DNA from: Oxalobacteraceae bacterium
Lineage (GTDB): Bacteria > Pseudomonadota > Gammaproteobacteria > Burkholderiales > Burkholderiaceae_D
Direction of reading: 5' to 3'
DNA length: 50,189 bases
Assembly (NCBI GenBank): GCA_021151485.1
Contig: JAGKXB010000027.1
Location: forward strand, 1-50,189
The notes beneath the pieces were generated by a model. It saw only the letters and a list, made by a program, of their open reading frames with translations. It ran no database searches and was not told the DNA's origin. Every line of letters begins with the position of its first letter. The first letter of the stretch is position 1. This document shows, piece by piece, positions 28,846 to 38,832 of this stretch. The position numbers were made by a program, and so were the translations under genes.

Positions 28846-28926
28846 GGCAAATAAGGCGATAAATGATGAGTGATGAGTGATTAATAATTAGTAATCAATA
28901 AAGTGATGTGTAGGGGAGCGTGTTCT

Positions 28927-31113
28927 TTAACCGCGTTCTCGCAGCAAGCGCGTCACACCAGCAACACGGCGTACATTGCGCATCAAACGAGCCAGATGTA
29001 CCCGATCTTCAACTTGTATGGTGAAACGTAATTCCATGATGTCATGGTTTTTGTCTTCTTCCATCGCGACATAAACAATATTGGCATCTGATTCGCCTAT
29101 TTCTGCGGCAACACGCCCCAGGATGCCGCGCTCATTTTTAATCAATAGTCTGATGTTGCAATCAAAATGGCGATCTAGTTCGGCGCCCCAGGCCACGGGT
29201 ATCCAACGATCAGGCTCTTTAATACGTTGTCGTTTGGCCAGATCACAATCCGTTGTATGAACCAAAATTTCCTGATCTCGCTTTAGTTGCCCAATGACGC
29301 CATCTCCCGGTATTGGTTGGCAACATGGTGCTAATTGTGCAGAAACACCCTGGCTTCCGTAAATAATTACTGGATCGATTTTGGTGGATCTGATCGCTTT
29401 CTCGGCATGAATCCATGGAATCGTGCTTGGATTCTCTTCCAGCAAGCTCATGATATGTCGTGCTACCAAGGCTGCCATGCGTTTACCCATGCCGATATCG
29501 GCGTAAATTTCATCAAGTGAATTGGCGCTGGATCGACTCACCAATGTCTCACTAAACGCGGGTAACAGTGTGGGCTTGATGTTCAAACTGGTTAGGGCTT
29601 GGGATAACAGCCGCTGACCGATGGCGATGGACTCATCTAAATTGATCGAACGTAAATGGTGTCGTATGGCGGAACGTGCTTTGCCAGTACGTACAAACGT
29701 CAGCCAATTGGGGCTGGGACGTGAAGTTGGCGCTGTGATGATTTCTACAATGTCCCCATTTTTTAATTCTGTGCGCAAAGGCGCCATTTCATGATTGATT
29801 CTAGTGGCAATGGTTTGATCACCAATATCGGTATGAATCGAGTACGCAAAATCAAGTGCTGTCGCATTACGTGGCAACGCGATAATTTTTGATTTTGGTG
29901 TGAAAACATACACAGAGTCGGGGAAGAGGTCGACCTTAACATGCTCTAGAAATTCCGCAGAATCTCCAGTTTGTTTTTGAATATCCAGCAATGATTGCAG
30001 CCATGCATGAGTACGCTGTTCTAGATCGCTAAAATGTGACTCGCCATTTTTATATAACCAGTGGGCTGCCACGCCAGATTCAGCGATGCGGTGCATGTCT
30101 TGCGTGCGAATTTGGAATTCTACTGGTGTACCGTAGGGCCCGATCAGTGTCGTATGAAGTGATTGATAACCATTGATTTTGGGAATGGCGATGTAGTCTT
30201 TAAACTTGCCCGGCATGGGTTTATACAGCGCATGCAGTGTTCCTAGTGTCGTATAACAATGTGTAAAGCTGTCAACAACCACGCGAAAACCATACACGTC
30301 CAACACTTGCGAAAACGACAATCGTTTCGTTTTCATTTTGAGATAAATGCCGAATAAGGATTTCTCTCGCCCATATACGTCTGCCTGAATATCAGCGGTG
30401 CTCAACGTGCTTTTAACTGATTCAAGAATTTTGCTGACCACTTCACGTCGGTTGCCACGAGCAGCTTTGACCGCTTTGGTTAGTGTGCGATAGCGCAATG
30501 GATACAAATGCAAAAATGCCAAGTCTTGCAATTCGCGATAAATTTTGTTCAGACCAAGGCGATGTGCGATGGGCACATACACTTCCATGGTTTCGCGTGC
30601 AATTCGTTGTTTTTTGTTAGGTGCCATCGCACCGAGCGTGCGCATGTTGTGCAAGCGATCAGCTAATTTGATCAGGATAACGCGCACATCTCGCGCCATT
30701 GCCAGTAGCATTTTGCGGAAATTTTCTGCTTGTGCTTCAACCTGACTTTGAAATTCAATTTTATCTAGTTTGGATAGGCCATCAACCAAAGTTGCTACTG
30801 ATGCGCCAAAACGTTCAATCAATTCTTCTTTTTGAACGTTCTGATCCTCCATCACATCATGCAAGAACGCTGCCATGATAGCTTGCGCGTCTAGTTTCCA
30901 TTCAGCGCAGATTTCTGCCACAGCGATTGGGTGAGAAATATACGGCTCCCCCGATTTGCGCATTTGGCCTAAATGCATTTCATCTGAGAAGCGATACGCT
31001 TCCTTGACTCTCTTTAACTCGGAAGGAGAAAGATAATTGGCGAGCGTATCAGTCAGTTGGGAAACTGAAGCGACTGAAGCGACGCCGGTATTTGGATGGT
31101 CTTGAGAAATCAT
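28927..31113 (-). CDS. spoT: bifunctional (p)ppGpp synthetase/hydrolase
   Basis: A RelA/SpoT homologue of 728 residues controlling the stringent response. The HD hydrolase domain has its metal ligands intact (SHPIAVAEI with His61, FLHDVMED with His85-Asp86). The synthetase domain carries YGREKSLFGIYLKMK, the ATP/GTP-binding GKFKDYIAIPKINGYQSLHT and a Glu in EFQIRT. TGS (about 400-460) and ACT (about 650-725) domains follow. An intact HD domain indicates SpoT rather than RelA. It is last in the yicC-gmk-rpoZ-spoT cluster. Confidence 0.95.
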   Translation of the reverse strand: MISQDHPNTGVASVASVSQLTDTLANYLSPSELKRVKEAYRFSDEMHLGQMRKSGEPYISHPIAVAEICAEWKLDAQAIMAAFLHDVMEDQNVQKEELIERFGASVATLVDGLSKLDKIEFQSQVEAQAENFRKMLLAMARDVRVILIKLADRLHNMRTLGAMAPNKKQRIARETMEVYVPIAHRLGLNKIYRELQDLAFLHLYPLRYRTLTKAVKAARGNRREVVSKILESVKSTLSTADIQADVYGREKSLFGIYLKMKTKRLSFSQVLDVYGFRVVVDSFTHCYTTLGTLHALYKPMPGKFKDYIAIPKINGYQSLHTTLIGPYGTPVEFQIRTQDMHRIAESGVAAHWLYKNGESHFSDLEQRTHAWLQSLLDIQKQTGDSAEFLEHVKVDLFPDSVYVFTPKSKIIALPRNATALDFAYSIHTDIGDQTIATRINHEMAPLRTELKNGDIVEIITAPTSRPSPNWLTFVRTGKARSAIRHHLRSINLDESIAIGQRLLSQALTSLNIKPTLLPAFSETLVSRSSANSLDEIYADIGMGKRMAALVARHIMSLLEENPSTIPWIHAEKAIRSTKIDPVIIYGSQGVSAQLAPCCQPIPGDGVIGQLKRDQEILVHTTDCDLAKRQRIKEPDRWIPVAWGAELDRHFDCNIRLLIKNERGILGRVAAEIGESDANIVYVAMEEDKNHDIMELRFTIQVEDRVHLARLMRNVRRVAGVTRLLRERG

Positions 31114-31253
31114 GGCAGCACAATGTCAACACAGCATGCAAAATGGCAAAAATATGATTTCAATATATTGAATATAAGTTAGCAGATAAGTTTGGAAATA
31201 AGTTGAACTTATTCGGTTTATTCAACTTAATGCCTCAGTTTAGTACATTGCTT

Positions 31254-31457
31254 TCAGCCAGGTACCTTTTTCAACATTTCAATGCCAACTTGGCCAGCCG
31301 CAATTTCGCGCAGAGCAACAACGGTTGCTTTATCTTTTGCTTCAACTTTAGGTGTGTGTCCTTGCAACAATTGACGGGCGCGATAAGTTGCGGCCAATGT
31401 GAGTTGAAAACGATTTGGAACTTCTTTCAGACAATCTTCGACGGTAATGCGAGCCAT
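31254..31457 (-). CDS. rpoZ: RNA polymerase omega subunit
   Basis: The small omega subunit that helps fold and retain beta-prime. The 67-residue sequence begins [19 protein letters not shown] and has the conserved AATYRARQL and ALREIAAG segments. It lies between gmk and spoT on the same strand, as in most gamma- and betaproteobacteria. Confidence 0.97.
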   Translation of the reverse strand: MARITVEDCLKEVPNRFQLTLAATYRARQLLQGHTPKVEAKDKATVVALREIAAGQVGIEMLKKVPG

Positions 31458-31512
31458 AATTTAGATTCTTTTTAATATAAAAGGGTGGAGAAAATTAAGA
31501 GTTAATTAAGAT

Positions 31513-32151
31513 TTAAGAAGTATGAATTCCCAATTGGGTAAACAAAAGCGCATGACGTGTGGCCTGTTGTGCTGTTTTGCAGCGCGTTGCTTTTACGATT
31601 GCGTTGAGTTCAGATAAGGCGGTGGAAAATTCTTCGTTGATAATAACATATTCAAATTCTGAAGCATGAGCGATTTCTCCTTCTGCCGCTAAAACGCGAC
31701 GTCTAATTACTTCTTCGTCATCTTGTCCGCGGTTCTTCAAACGTCGTTCCAGTTCCGTAATAGACGGTGGCAGGATGAAAATACCCATTGCCTGTGGGAA
31801 TTGTTTTTTTACCTGTTGTGCACCTTGCCAGTCAATCTCTAGCAAAACATCCGTGCCGGCTTGCATTTGTTCTGCGATTCGAATTTTTGATGTACCGTAA
31901 TAATTACCATGCACTTTGGCCGACTCTAGAAACTCACCGCGCTCACGTTTTTCCAAAAAGTCGGCTTCTGTAATGAAATAATATTCCCGCCCGTGTTGTT
32001 CTCCAGGGCGTGGCGCTCGGGTGGTATAAGAAATCGATAATTTGATAGCAGGTTCCTGCGCTAGCAAGGCGCCAACTAAAGACGATTTTCCTGCGCCGGA
32101 GGGCGCGATTATCATAAATAAACTACCGGAAAAATGATCGACGTGGGACAT
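31513..32151 (-). CDS. gmk: guanylate kinase
   Basis: Gmk phosphorylates GMP to GDP. The P-loop [10 protein letters not shown], the GMP-binding [19 protein letters not shown] and the lid [16 protein letters not shown] are intact in 212 residues. It lies between yicC and rpoZ, spaced 29 and 55 bases. Confidence 0.96.
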   Translation of the reverse strand: MSHVDHFSGSLFMIIAPSGAGKSSLVGALLAQEPAIKLSISYTTRAPRPGEQHGREYYFITEADFLEKRERGEFLESAKVHGNYYGTSKIRIAEQMQAGTDVLLEIDWQGAQQVKKQFPQAMGIFILPPSITELERRLKNRGQDDEEVIRRRVLAAEGEIAHASEFEYVIINEEFSTALSELNAIVKATRCKTAQQATRHALLFTQLGIHTS

Positions 32152-32180
32152 ACGTATGCTTTCTAAAATTTCTTAAATTT

Positions 32181-33080
32181 TTATTCTAAATTTTGTACCT
32201 GTTCACGAATTTGCTCTATCAATAATTTAAGTTCCATTGATGCATCGGCCAATTCTTTGATCGTTGCTTTGGAGCCTAAAGTATTGGCTTCACGATTCAA
32301 TTCTTGCATCATGAAGTCCAGGCGTTTTCCGACTTGGCCACCTTTTTGAAGGATATGGCGCGTTTCAGCCAAATGTGCCTTCAGGCGCGATAGCTCTTCC
32401 GCTACATCAATGCGAATACCGTACAAGGTCACTTCTTGGCGGATGCGTTCCATGGTTTCTGTATGGGTTGTATGCGCTTGTTGTGTTGCTAAATTTAACG
32501 TTTCTTGTAAGCGTTCGATGGCTTTGTTTTGAAAATGTGCAATCGCTTGAGGAACTAGTGGTGTGATTTTTTCTACGATGCTTTCCATGGTGTCAATGCG
32601 GGAGAGCAACATTGTTTGCAGTGCGGCGCCTTCACGTTTTTTTGTGTCAATAAATTCGTCTAACGTTAAAGACAACGCCGCCAGCACTTCTGCTTGTAAA
32701 GTGTCTTGATTGACTTCCGCTTCCTTGAGTACGCCTGGCCATTTCAATAATTCGTGCACCGATAATGAGGATGCTTGGGTGAATTGTTGATGAATCGTGT
32801 GCTCAGCATTAGCCAGTTCAGTTAAGAGTGCTGTGTTTAAGGTGAGCGTCGTCGTGCTAGCGATTTTGCGGCTAAAATGCAGCCGGCATTCGACTTTCCC
32901 GCGTGTCACGCGCTTCATGATCACGTCTCGCAGAGTGGGTTCCACACTACGAAAATCATCGTGGATACGAAATTGCAAGTCTAGAAAACGGGAATTGACG
33001 CTTTTGACTTCAATCGTGAGAGTGCCAGCGGAAGTTTCACTGACACTTACTGCGTAGCCGGTCATGCTGGAAATAGTCAA
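32181..33080 (-). CDS. yicC: YicC family endoribonuclease
   Basis: YicC/YloC family protein of 299 residues, a family now described as endoribonuclease. It begins with the conserved SSMTGYA segment and ends with the DUF1732 block (RLDFMMQELNREANTLGSKA, then a C-terminal EQIREQVQNLE). The TTG at 33080 has a GAGG ribosome-binding site about 6 bases upstream; an ATG ending at 33065 would cut the family N-terminus, so TTG is preferred. It heads the gmk-rpoZ-spoT group and diverges from rph. Confidence 0.9.
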   Translation of the reverse strand: MTISSMTGYAVSVSETSAGTLTIEVKSVNSRFLDLQFRIHDDFRSVEPTLRDVIMKRVTRGKVECRLHFSRKIASTTTLTLNTALLTELANAEHTIHQQFTQASSLSVHELLKWPGVLKEAEVNQDTLQAEVLAALSLTLDEFIDTKKREGAALQTMLLSRIDTMESIVEKITPLVPQAIAHFQNKAIERLQETLNLATQQAHTTHTETMERIRQEVTLYGIRIDVAEELSRLKAHLAETRHILQKGGQVGKRLDFMMQELNREANTLGSKATIKELADASMELKLLIEQIREQVQNLE

Positions 33081-33232
33081 TTCGAGCCTCGTTTTTCTTG
33101 GTTTGTTGGTATTTTGATTGTTTTTTTGTGTGCAAACACGTGCTAAATGTGCACTAAACGTGCGTTTATATCAGCCCCTGATATTACCTGATTACTTACA
33201 TTACTTATATTACTTAAATGGAGACGAACCCG

Positions 33233-33961
33233 ATGTCTTACGAAACCCGTCCCAGCGGACGTGCAGTGAATGCGCTGCGCCCAATTCGATTTAGCCGGCA
33301 TTACACCAAACATGCGGAAGGTTCGGTCTTGGTCGAATGTGGCGATACCAAACTGATTTGCACTGCCAGCATTGAAGACAAAGTGCCTCCTTTTTTGAAA
33401 GGGAAGGGACAGGGCTGGTTGACGGCGGAATACGGCATGTTGCCGCGCTCAACGCATACGCGTATGGATAGAGAAGCGGCCAAGGGCAAGCAATCTGGCC
33501 GTACGCAGGAAATTCAGCGCTTGATTGGACGTTCATTGCGCGCAGCATTTGATTTGGAAGCCTTTGGTGAGCGTACTCTGCATTTGGATTGCGACGTGAT
33601 CCAGGCGGATGGTGGCACCAGAACGGCGGCGATTACGGGTGCGATGGTGGCGGCCTACGACGCATTTTCTTGCTTGCTTGAGCGCAAGGTGATTACAGCG
33701 ATACCAATCAAGCATTTTGTGGCGGCGATTTCAGTCGGTATTTATCAAGGTCAGCCTGTGCTAGATTTGGATTACGCCGAAGATTCAGCCTGTGATACGG
33801 ACATGAATGTCGTGATGACCGAGGCGGGGCATTTTATTGAAATTCAAGGAACGGCGGAAGGCGCGGCTTTTGATCGGGCAGCGATGGATCGTTTATTGGA
33901 TTTGGCGCAACAAGGGATTGTTGATCTAATCGCTTTGCAGAAAAAAACCTTGGGTTTATGA
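33233..33961 (+). CDS. rph: ribonuclease PH
   Basis: A phosphate-dependent 3'-5' exoribonuclease that trims tRNA precursors. The 242 residues begin with [13 protein letters not shown] and contain [35 protein letters not shown] and [15 protein letters not shown] take the ATG at 33233, which has GGAG 9 bases upstream; an ATG 15 bases earlier is possible. It diverges from yicC and starts the rph-rdgB-hemW operon. Confidence 0.96.
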   Translation: MSYETRPSGRAVNALRPIRFSRHYTKHAEGSVLVECGDTKLICTASIEDKVPPFLKGKGQGWLTAEYGMLPRSTHTRMDREAAKGKQSGRTQEIQRLIGRSLRAAFDLEAFGERTLHLDCDVIQADGGTRTAAITGAMVAAYDAFSCLLERKVITAIPIKHFVAAISVGIYQGQPVLDLDYAEDSACDTDMNVVMTEAGHFIEIQGTAEGAAFDRAAMDRLLDLAQQGIVDLIALQKKTLGL

Positions 33962-33965
33962 ACGT

Positions 33966-34544
33966 ATGAACATTGTGTTGGCGTCCAATAACGTTGGGAA
34001 GTTAAAAGAATGCCGCGCTATCCTGGCGCCGCTTGGTTTTACTTTGTCTACCCAAAGTGAACTTAATGTGCCTGAAGCGCCAGAACCGTATGGCACGTTT
34101 GTCGAAAATGCGTTGACCAAAGCACGCCACGCGGCGCAACTGACTGGCTTGCCGGCGTTGGCTGATGACTCTGGGCTGTGCGTGCATGCTTTGCGTGGTG
34201 CGCCGGGCGTGCGCTCTGCACGCTATGCCGGAGAGAATGTCTCTGATGCGCGCAACAATCAGCAGTTGATCGCCGATTTGGCACTGCATGAAGACAAGTC
34301 GGCTTATTACTATTGCGTGTTGGTGTATTTGCGCCACGCCGATGATCCGCAACCCGTAATTGCTGAAGGCGTGTGGCACGGGGAAATTATTGCTAATCCA
34401 CGTGGCGAGGGTGGATTTGGCTACGATCCGCATTTTTACTTGCCTGAATTAGGCAAAACTGCGGCTGAATTGGACCCACAGCAAAAAAACCAATTGTCCC
34501 ACCGTGGCAAGGCTTTACGCCTTTTGCTTGAAAAATTGTCATGA
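33966..34544 (+). CDS. rdgB: XTP/dITP pyrophosphatase
   Basis: RdgB (Ham1 family) hydrolyses non-canonical purine nucleoside triphosphates (XTP, dITP). The 192 residues show LASNNVGKLKE, ENALTKARHAA, ADDSGLCVHAL, GVRSARYAG and GEGGFGYDPHF, all the family motifs, and the closing SHRGKAL. It follows rph by 4 bases and overlaps hemW by 4 bases. Confidence 0.96.
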   Translation: MNIVLASNNVGKLKECRAILAPLGFTLSTQSELNVPEAPEPYGTFVENALTKARHAAQLTGLPALADDSGLCVHALRGAPGVRSARYAGENVSDARNNQQLIADLALHEDKSAYYYCVLVYLRHADDPQPVIAEGVWHGEIIANPRGEGGFGYDPHFYLPELGKTAAELDPQQKNQLSHRGKALRLLLEKLS

Positions 34545-35788
34545 TTCCCATCAAACCCGCCGAATCAACAGAATCTGCTGCGTTGCCTTTCGTCACCAAG
34601 ACGGTGGCCGACTATTTAAAACCAGGCATTTTGCAGCTGACAACATTGCCGCCTTTGTCGCTCTATATTCACTTTCCTTGGTGCGTCAAAAAATGCCCTT
34701 ATTGCGATTTCAATTCGCATGAAATAAACGCAAATAGGAGCTTTCCGGAAGAGGCATACCTAGATGCTCTGCGTAATGATTTAGAGCAAGCCTTACCGAT
34801 GATTTGGGGGCGCAAGATTTATACCGTTTTCATCGGCGGTGGCACGCCTAGCTTGTTGTCTGCGGCGGGTTTGGATCGCCTGTTATCGGATGTGCGTACT
34901 TTGTTGCCCTTGGATAGCGCGGCTGAAATTACCATGGAAGCCAATCCCGGCACGTTTGAAGCGGAAAAATTCAAATCTTACCGAGCCAGCGGTGTCAATC
35001 GTTTATCGATAGGGATACAAAGTTTCAACTCCCAACATTTGCATGCCTTAGGCCGCATTCATGATGGCAAAGAAGCACGTGCCGCGGTAGAAATCGCTCA
35101 TGCGTATTTCGACAATTTCAATCTGGATTTGATGTACGCCTTGCCATCGCAAACGTTGGAACAGGCTAGAGAAGATGTGCAAACCGCCATCAAGATGGCG
35201 CCACCGCATTTGTCTTTGTATCATTTGACGATGGAAGCGAATACGGTATTCGCCAAATATCCACCTATCCTTCCTGATGACGATACCAGTGCCGAAATGC
35301 AAGATATGTTGCAAGAATTGACCGCCGCTGCAGCGTATGCGCACTACGAAGTGTCGGCCTACGCGCAAGCTGGTCGCCAAGCGCGTCACAATTTGAATTA
35401 CTGGAACTTTGGCGATTATTTAGGCATAGGCGCCGGTGCGCATTCCAAAATTTCTTTCCCGCATCGAATCTTGCGACAAGCGCGTTACAAGCAACCTAAA
35501 ACGTATTTGGAACAAGCATTGCGCAACAATTTTGTTCAACAAGAAGCAGAAATTGCCCGTGATGAGTTGGGTTTTGAATTCATGTTGAATGCGCTGAGGC
35601 TAAGCGATGGTTTCCCTGCCACCTTATTCGCCGAACGCACTGGCCTGACCTTGAATGCGATAGAAAAAAACCTCCAGCAAGCGGAAAAAAAAGGCTTGCT
35701 GTATTGCGATCATCAAATCATTAAACCGACTGAATTGGGTAAGCGGTTTTTGAATGATTTGCAGGGGATGTTTTTGGGCGGTGAGTAA
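34541..35788 (+). CDS. hemW: HemW radical SAM heme chaperone
   Basis: A radical-SAM protein formerly taken for coproporphyrinogen oxidase HemN; HemW members bind and deliver heme. The cluster motif CVKKCPYC has Cys48, Cys52 and Cys55. GGGTPSLL and SIGIQSFNSQHLHALGR are typical of the family. The length of 415 residues includes an N-terminal extension of about 35 residues before the barrel. Its ATG overlaps the rdgB stop (ATGA). Confidence 0.94.
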   Translation: MIPIKPAESTESAALPFVTKTVADYLKPGILQLTTLPPLSLYIHFPWCVKKCPYCDFNSHEINANRSFPEEAYLDALRNDLEQALPMIWGRKIYTVFIGGGTPSLLSAAGLDRLLSDVRTLLPLDSAAEITMEANPGTFEAEKFKSYRASGVNRLSIGIQSFNSQHLHALGRIHDGKEARAAVEIAHAYFDNFNLDLMYALPSQTLEQAREDVQTAIKMAPPHLSLYHLTMEANTVFAKYPPILPDDDTSAEMQDMLQELTAAAAYAHYEVSAYAQAGRQARHNLNYWNFGDYLGIGAGAHSKISFPHRILRQARYKQPKTYLEQALRNNFVQQEAEIARDELGFEFMLNALRLSDGFPATLFAERTGLTLNAIEKNLQQAEKKGLLYCDHQIIKPTELGKRFLNDLQGMFLGGE

Positions 35789-35870
35789 AAATTTCTAGTT
35801 GCTTATTTGTTTATTTGCAACAAACAAAGTGCATGACACCTTCATCGAAGGCACCATACGGTGCAATGCT

Positions 35871-36602
35871 TTACGCTTTTTGTTTCCTGGGGGTAACAAA
35901 TTCCCGGTACCCACGCGCCCGTAATTGGCATGCCGGACACGTGCCGCAGCCGTAACCCCAGTCGTGCAATTCGCCGCGTTCGCCTAGGTAGCAGGTATGC
36001 GTTTCTGTGCGGATTAAATCAACCAGCGCTTGTCCGCCCAAGTTTTGCGCCAATTGCCAGGTTTGGCATTTATTTATCCACATCAACGGTGTTTCCAGCT
36101 TGAAGTGGGTTGCCATGCCTAGATTAAGCGTCACTTGCAGTGCCTTCATCGTATCGTCACGGCAATCGGGGTAGCCGGAGAAATCGGTTTCACACATCCC
36201 GCCGACCAGCACATTCAAACCACGTCGATAGGCCAGGGTGGCGGCTACGGTCATGAACAGTAAATTCCGTCCTGGGACGAATGTATTCGGCAAGCCATTT
36301 TCCTGCATGGTGATGGCGACATTTTCGGTCAAGGCGGTGCTGGACATTTGACCGAGCAGGGATAAGTCGATTATGTGATCCATGCCTAATTTGCTATCCC
36401 ATTCTGGATATTGCTGGCGCAGTGTTTGCAGCAGAGTGGGGCGCATGGCGAGTTCTATTTTGTGCCGTTGACCGTAGTCAAAACCTAAGGTTTCGACTTT
36501 TTCGTAATGCTTTAACGCCCATGCCAGGCAGGTGGTGGAATCTTGGCCGCCGCTGAAAAGAACTATTGCGCCATCTGTGTGGCTGTGATCAGGGAGTGTC
36601 AT
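35871..36602 (-). CDS. queC: 7-cyano-7-deazaguanine synthase
   Basis: QueC converts CDG to preQ0 in queuosine synthesis using ATP. The PP-loop [16 protein letters not shown] is at the N-terminus, [11 protein letters not shown] follows, and the C-terminal zinc site reads CYLGE...[11 protein letters not shown]. The 243 residues are a slightly extended normal length. It stands alone between hemW and the effector gene; queD and queE are not in the window. Confidence 0.95.
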   Translation of the reverse strand: MTLPDHSHTDGAIVLFSGGQDSTTCLAWALKHYEKVETLGFDYGQRHKIELAMRPTLLQTLRQQYPEWDSKLGMDHIIDLSLLGQMSSTALTENVAITMQENGLPNTFVPGRNLLFMTVAATLAYRRGLNVLVGGMCETDFSGYPDCRDDTMKALQVTLNLGMATHFKLETPLMWINKCQTWQLAQNLGGQALVDLIRTETHTCYLGERGELHDWGYGCGTCPACQLRARGYREFVTPRKQKA

Positions 36603-36720
36603 AGTAAGTTGGGATGTGATGAAATTGTTGGTTTGGGTAATGATTTCGGTCAGGCGTGTTTGGTTAAATTATCCAACACAAAATTGATGCAATACTTAGC
36701 ACTGACCAATTGAATTTATT

Positions 36721-38613
36721 CTAAGGTATGGATATTAAATGTCGTTGCTTTAATGCGTTTTTTGTTGCTTTAAATTGCGCATAAAGATTGGGCTCTTCTT
36801 TTTTTATTTGATTATAAAAATTATAATTCTCAGTGTGGAAAAGAGTCTCCCGACTGTGGCTTCTTCTTAGCGTAGTTAACAGCAGATTTTTTTGATATCT
36901 ATCCAGTTTGGGTGCAATTGCTACGATGATTTCGCAGTATGCAAGAACAGCATCCGTATACCTATTTTTCAAAGCCATAAAAAGGCCAGGGAAGCCATTT
37001 GCACCCTTAGCGTTCAGTAATGTCACCAAACTCTCACCTGATATTCCCGCTGTTGTTAATAATTCACCGTATGCTCGAATGGCATCAGCATGCCCTTTTT
37101 GCAAAGCAAAAAGGAGGCCAGGCCAACCAGTTGCATCCTTAGCACTCAATAAGGTCAACAAATGCTCGCGTGATAATCCTCTTGCTGCCATCGCTTCTTT
37201 TAATAACTCACCATATGCCCGAATGGCATCGGCATGCCCACTTAGCAAAGCAAAAAGGAGGCCAGGGGTACCAGTTGCATCCCTAGCACCCAATAAGGTC
37301 AACAAATGTTCGCGTGATAATTTTCTTGCTGCCATCGCTTCTTTTAATAATTCGCCATATGCACGAATGGTATCGGCACGCCCTTTTAGCAAAGCTATAA
37401 AAAGGCCAGGGGGGCCATTTGCACTCTTAGCGCCCAGTAATGTCAGCAAATCGGCGCCTGATTGCCCTAATGTGTTGATTTGACGAGCGACGTCTCTCAA
37501 CGTTCCAGCAAAATCTAATTGCATTAAATGAAAGAGCGTAATCGCATCCCAATCCACATCGGAGCTAGTCAATTTTCTGCCGCCTGGCAATATCGCTTGA
37601 TTTTGCGAATGCAATCCATCCGTTTTGGGAACAACATAGATCATGGAAACTGCCTGTGCTTCTGGATAATAGTATTGTTGCATTCCATTAATTTTGATAA
37701 ACCGTCCTAACGCCCAGCTCTTCACATTTTCCAGATCATATGCTTTCGCTCGAGCATGGGTCGTGGTTGAGTTGGGATCATAAAAATGGATGACATAACA
37801 TTTCTTCCCATCCTTTTCTTTGATCCTAAGCCAGGCAGCCATTGCATGAGTACTGGATGTCACCAACATTTTTTTGATGGGTATTCCCTGACGATCCATT
37901 GGCTCAAATTGACTGGCGATGAATGGGCCCCAATTTGCATTCTTGATCAGATGAGCTTCGGTAGCACTGCTTCTTATGTGCGCAAATCTTGTTTCGATAT
38001 CAGACTTGATATGTTTGGCAATTTTTTCTGCGCTATTAAATTTGTCGTAGGAAATCTTATGCGTGTCAGGATCTATCTCATCCAATATTGCTATGGCCAA
38101 ATGTCGGCAGACAATCGGTCGTTTGGCATCCTCAAATGTTGCTTGACCGTTTAAAGCTTGATTAGAGCGCTTTGCAGATTGATAAGGCGAGAATTTAGGA
38201 TTGGTGCGCATTTCTTCTGCAGCTGGAATGTCTGCAAAAAATCTCAAGGTGACGGTTGCTTTGGGCGTGGGCGGATTGTGCGATAGCCAGGAAAATTGAT
38301 TGTCAAACAGATCTTGTTGCTGGGAAGTGGATAGAGAAGGAGTGCAAGTTTGGAGTGCCTCAAGAACCTTTTCATCCATGTGGGTATCGGTTATCAATCC
38401 TTTCACCAAGTGTTCTTGCACCATCGGATCATTAAAGAATTGCTCACTCTTTTCTGACGAAGAGAGAATGTCCTTTAGTTGATCTGATTGAATGGGAGTG
38501 CAAGAATTCTCTTTGATTGCTTGTGCCAACTCTGCATTTCCCACATCGTTTGCCAAACCATGATTGGCAAAATCATGCGTGACTGGAAAGGAGCTTGTGA
38601 TGGTGGAAATCAT
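36721..38613 (-). CDS. ShET2/EspL-like cysteine protease effector with ankyrin-like repeats
   Basis: A 630-residue protein that looks like a type III effector of the ShET2/EspL/OspD group, proteases acting in host cells. Candidate triad: Cys169 in RPIVCRHLA, His256 in SSTHAMAAW and Asp279 in IHFYDPN. The spacing (87 and 23) is close to my recollection of EspL (84 and 22). Four ankyrin-like repeats follow (about 389-561) with consensus LLTLLxAKxAxGxPGLxxAL, GHADAIRAYGELL. Residues about 55-130 form a module shared with two other proteins in the window. No signal peptide is present. The ATG ending at 38613 has GGAG 9 bases upstream; starts at 38628 and 38646 are possible. No secretion genes or chaperone are adjacent. 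Confidence 0.75.
   Translation of the reverse strand: MISTITSSFPVTHDFANHGLANDVGNAELAQAIKENSCTPIQSDQLKDILSSSEKSEQFFNDPMVQEHLVKGLITDTHMDEKVLEALQTCTPSLSTSQQQDLFDNQFSWLSHNPPTPKATVTLRFFADIPAAEEMRTNPKFSPYQSAKRSNQALNGQATFEDAKRPIVCRHLAIAILDEIDPDTHKISYDKFNSAEKIAKHIKSDIETRFAHIRSSATEAHLIKNANWGPFIASQFEPMDRQGIPIKKMLVTSSTHAMAAWLRIKEKDGKKCYVIHFYDPNSTTTHARAKAYDLENVKSWALGRFIKINGMQQYYYPEAQAVSMIYVVPKTDGLHSQNQAILPGGRKLTSSDVDWDAITLFHLMQLDFAGTLRDVARQINTLGQSGADLLTLLGAKSANGPPGLFIALLKGRADTIRAYGELLKEAMAARKLSREHLLTLLGARDATGTPGLLFALLSGHADAIRAYGELLKEAMAARGLSREHLLTLLSAKDATGWPGLLFALQKGHADAIRAYGELLTTAGISGESLVTLLNAKGANGFPGLFMALKNRYTDAVLAYCEIIVAIAPKLDRYQKNLLLTTLRRSHSRETLFHTENYNFYNQIKKEEPNLYAQFKATKNALKQRHLISIP
36931..37449 (-). 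repeat. tandem coding repeats in the ShET2-like gene
   Basis: Four head-to-tail units. The first two are 49 codons apart (about 147 bases) and share long near-identical stretches at DNA level; the third is shortened to about 43 codons and the fourth is more diverged. Recombination among the first three could change repeat number. Confidence 0.75.
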
Positions 38614-38670
38614 TGCTGTCGACTCCATTGGGCATAACATAAACATGCAATATTAGTAACTATGTTGTCA

Positions 38671-38700
38671 ATTATAGAACTTGTTTAAATGCATTGCCAA
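38671..38700 (-). promoter_or_regulatory. sigma70-type promoter of the ShET2-like gene
   Basis: Minus-strand TTGGCA (38695-38700) and TATAAT (38671-38676) separated by 18 bases, in an AT-rich stretch about 58 bases upstream of the chosen start. I saw no hrp- or PIP-type box. Confidence 0.5.
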
Positions 38701-38832
38701 TTTTTTAACATTGTGATGTCGTATGCCATTTTAGAAACCTGCGACACGCAAAAATCAATGCGTTGTTCAGCGCAGTCTTAGGTAATATTATTTGGTATTG
38801 TTCCCTATTCCATTTAAAAAATACGTTTTCCT

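Noticed and set aside
33180..33217. ATTACTTA-type short repeats before rph as a possible CRISPR or regulatory array
   Set aside because: Only three or four 8-9 base AT-rich units with no spacers; likely simple sequence in the leader.
35800..35870. Inverted repeats after hemW (TTTGTTT/AAACAAA and GCACC/GGTGC) as terminators
   Set aside because: Stems are short or AT-only and no T-run follows in the right place.
38643..38671. TTGACA at 38666-38671 (minus strand) as the -35 of the ShET2-like gene
   Set aside because: No acceptable -10 lies at 16-18 bases; the TTGGCA/TATAAT pair fits better.
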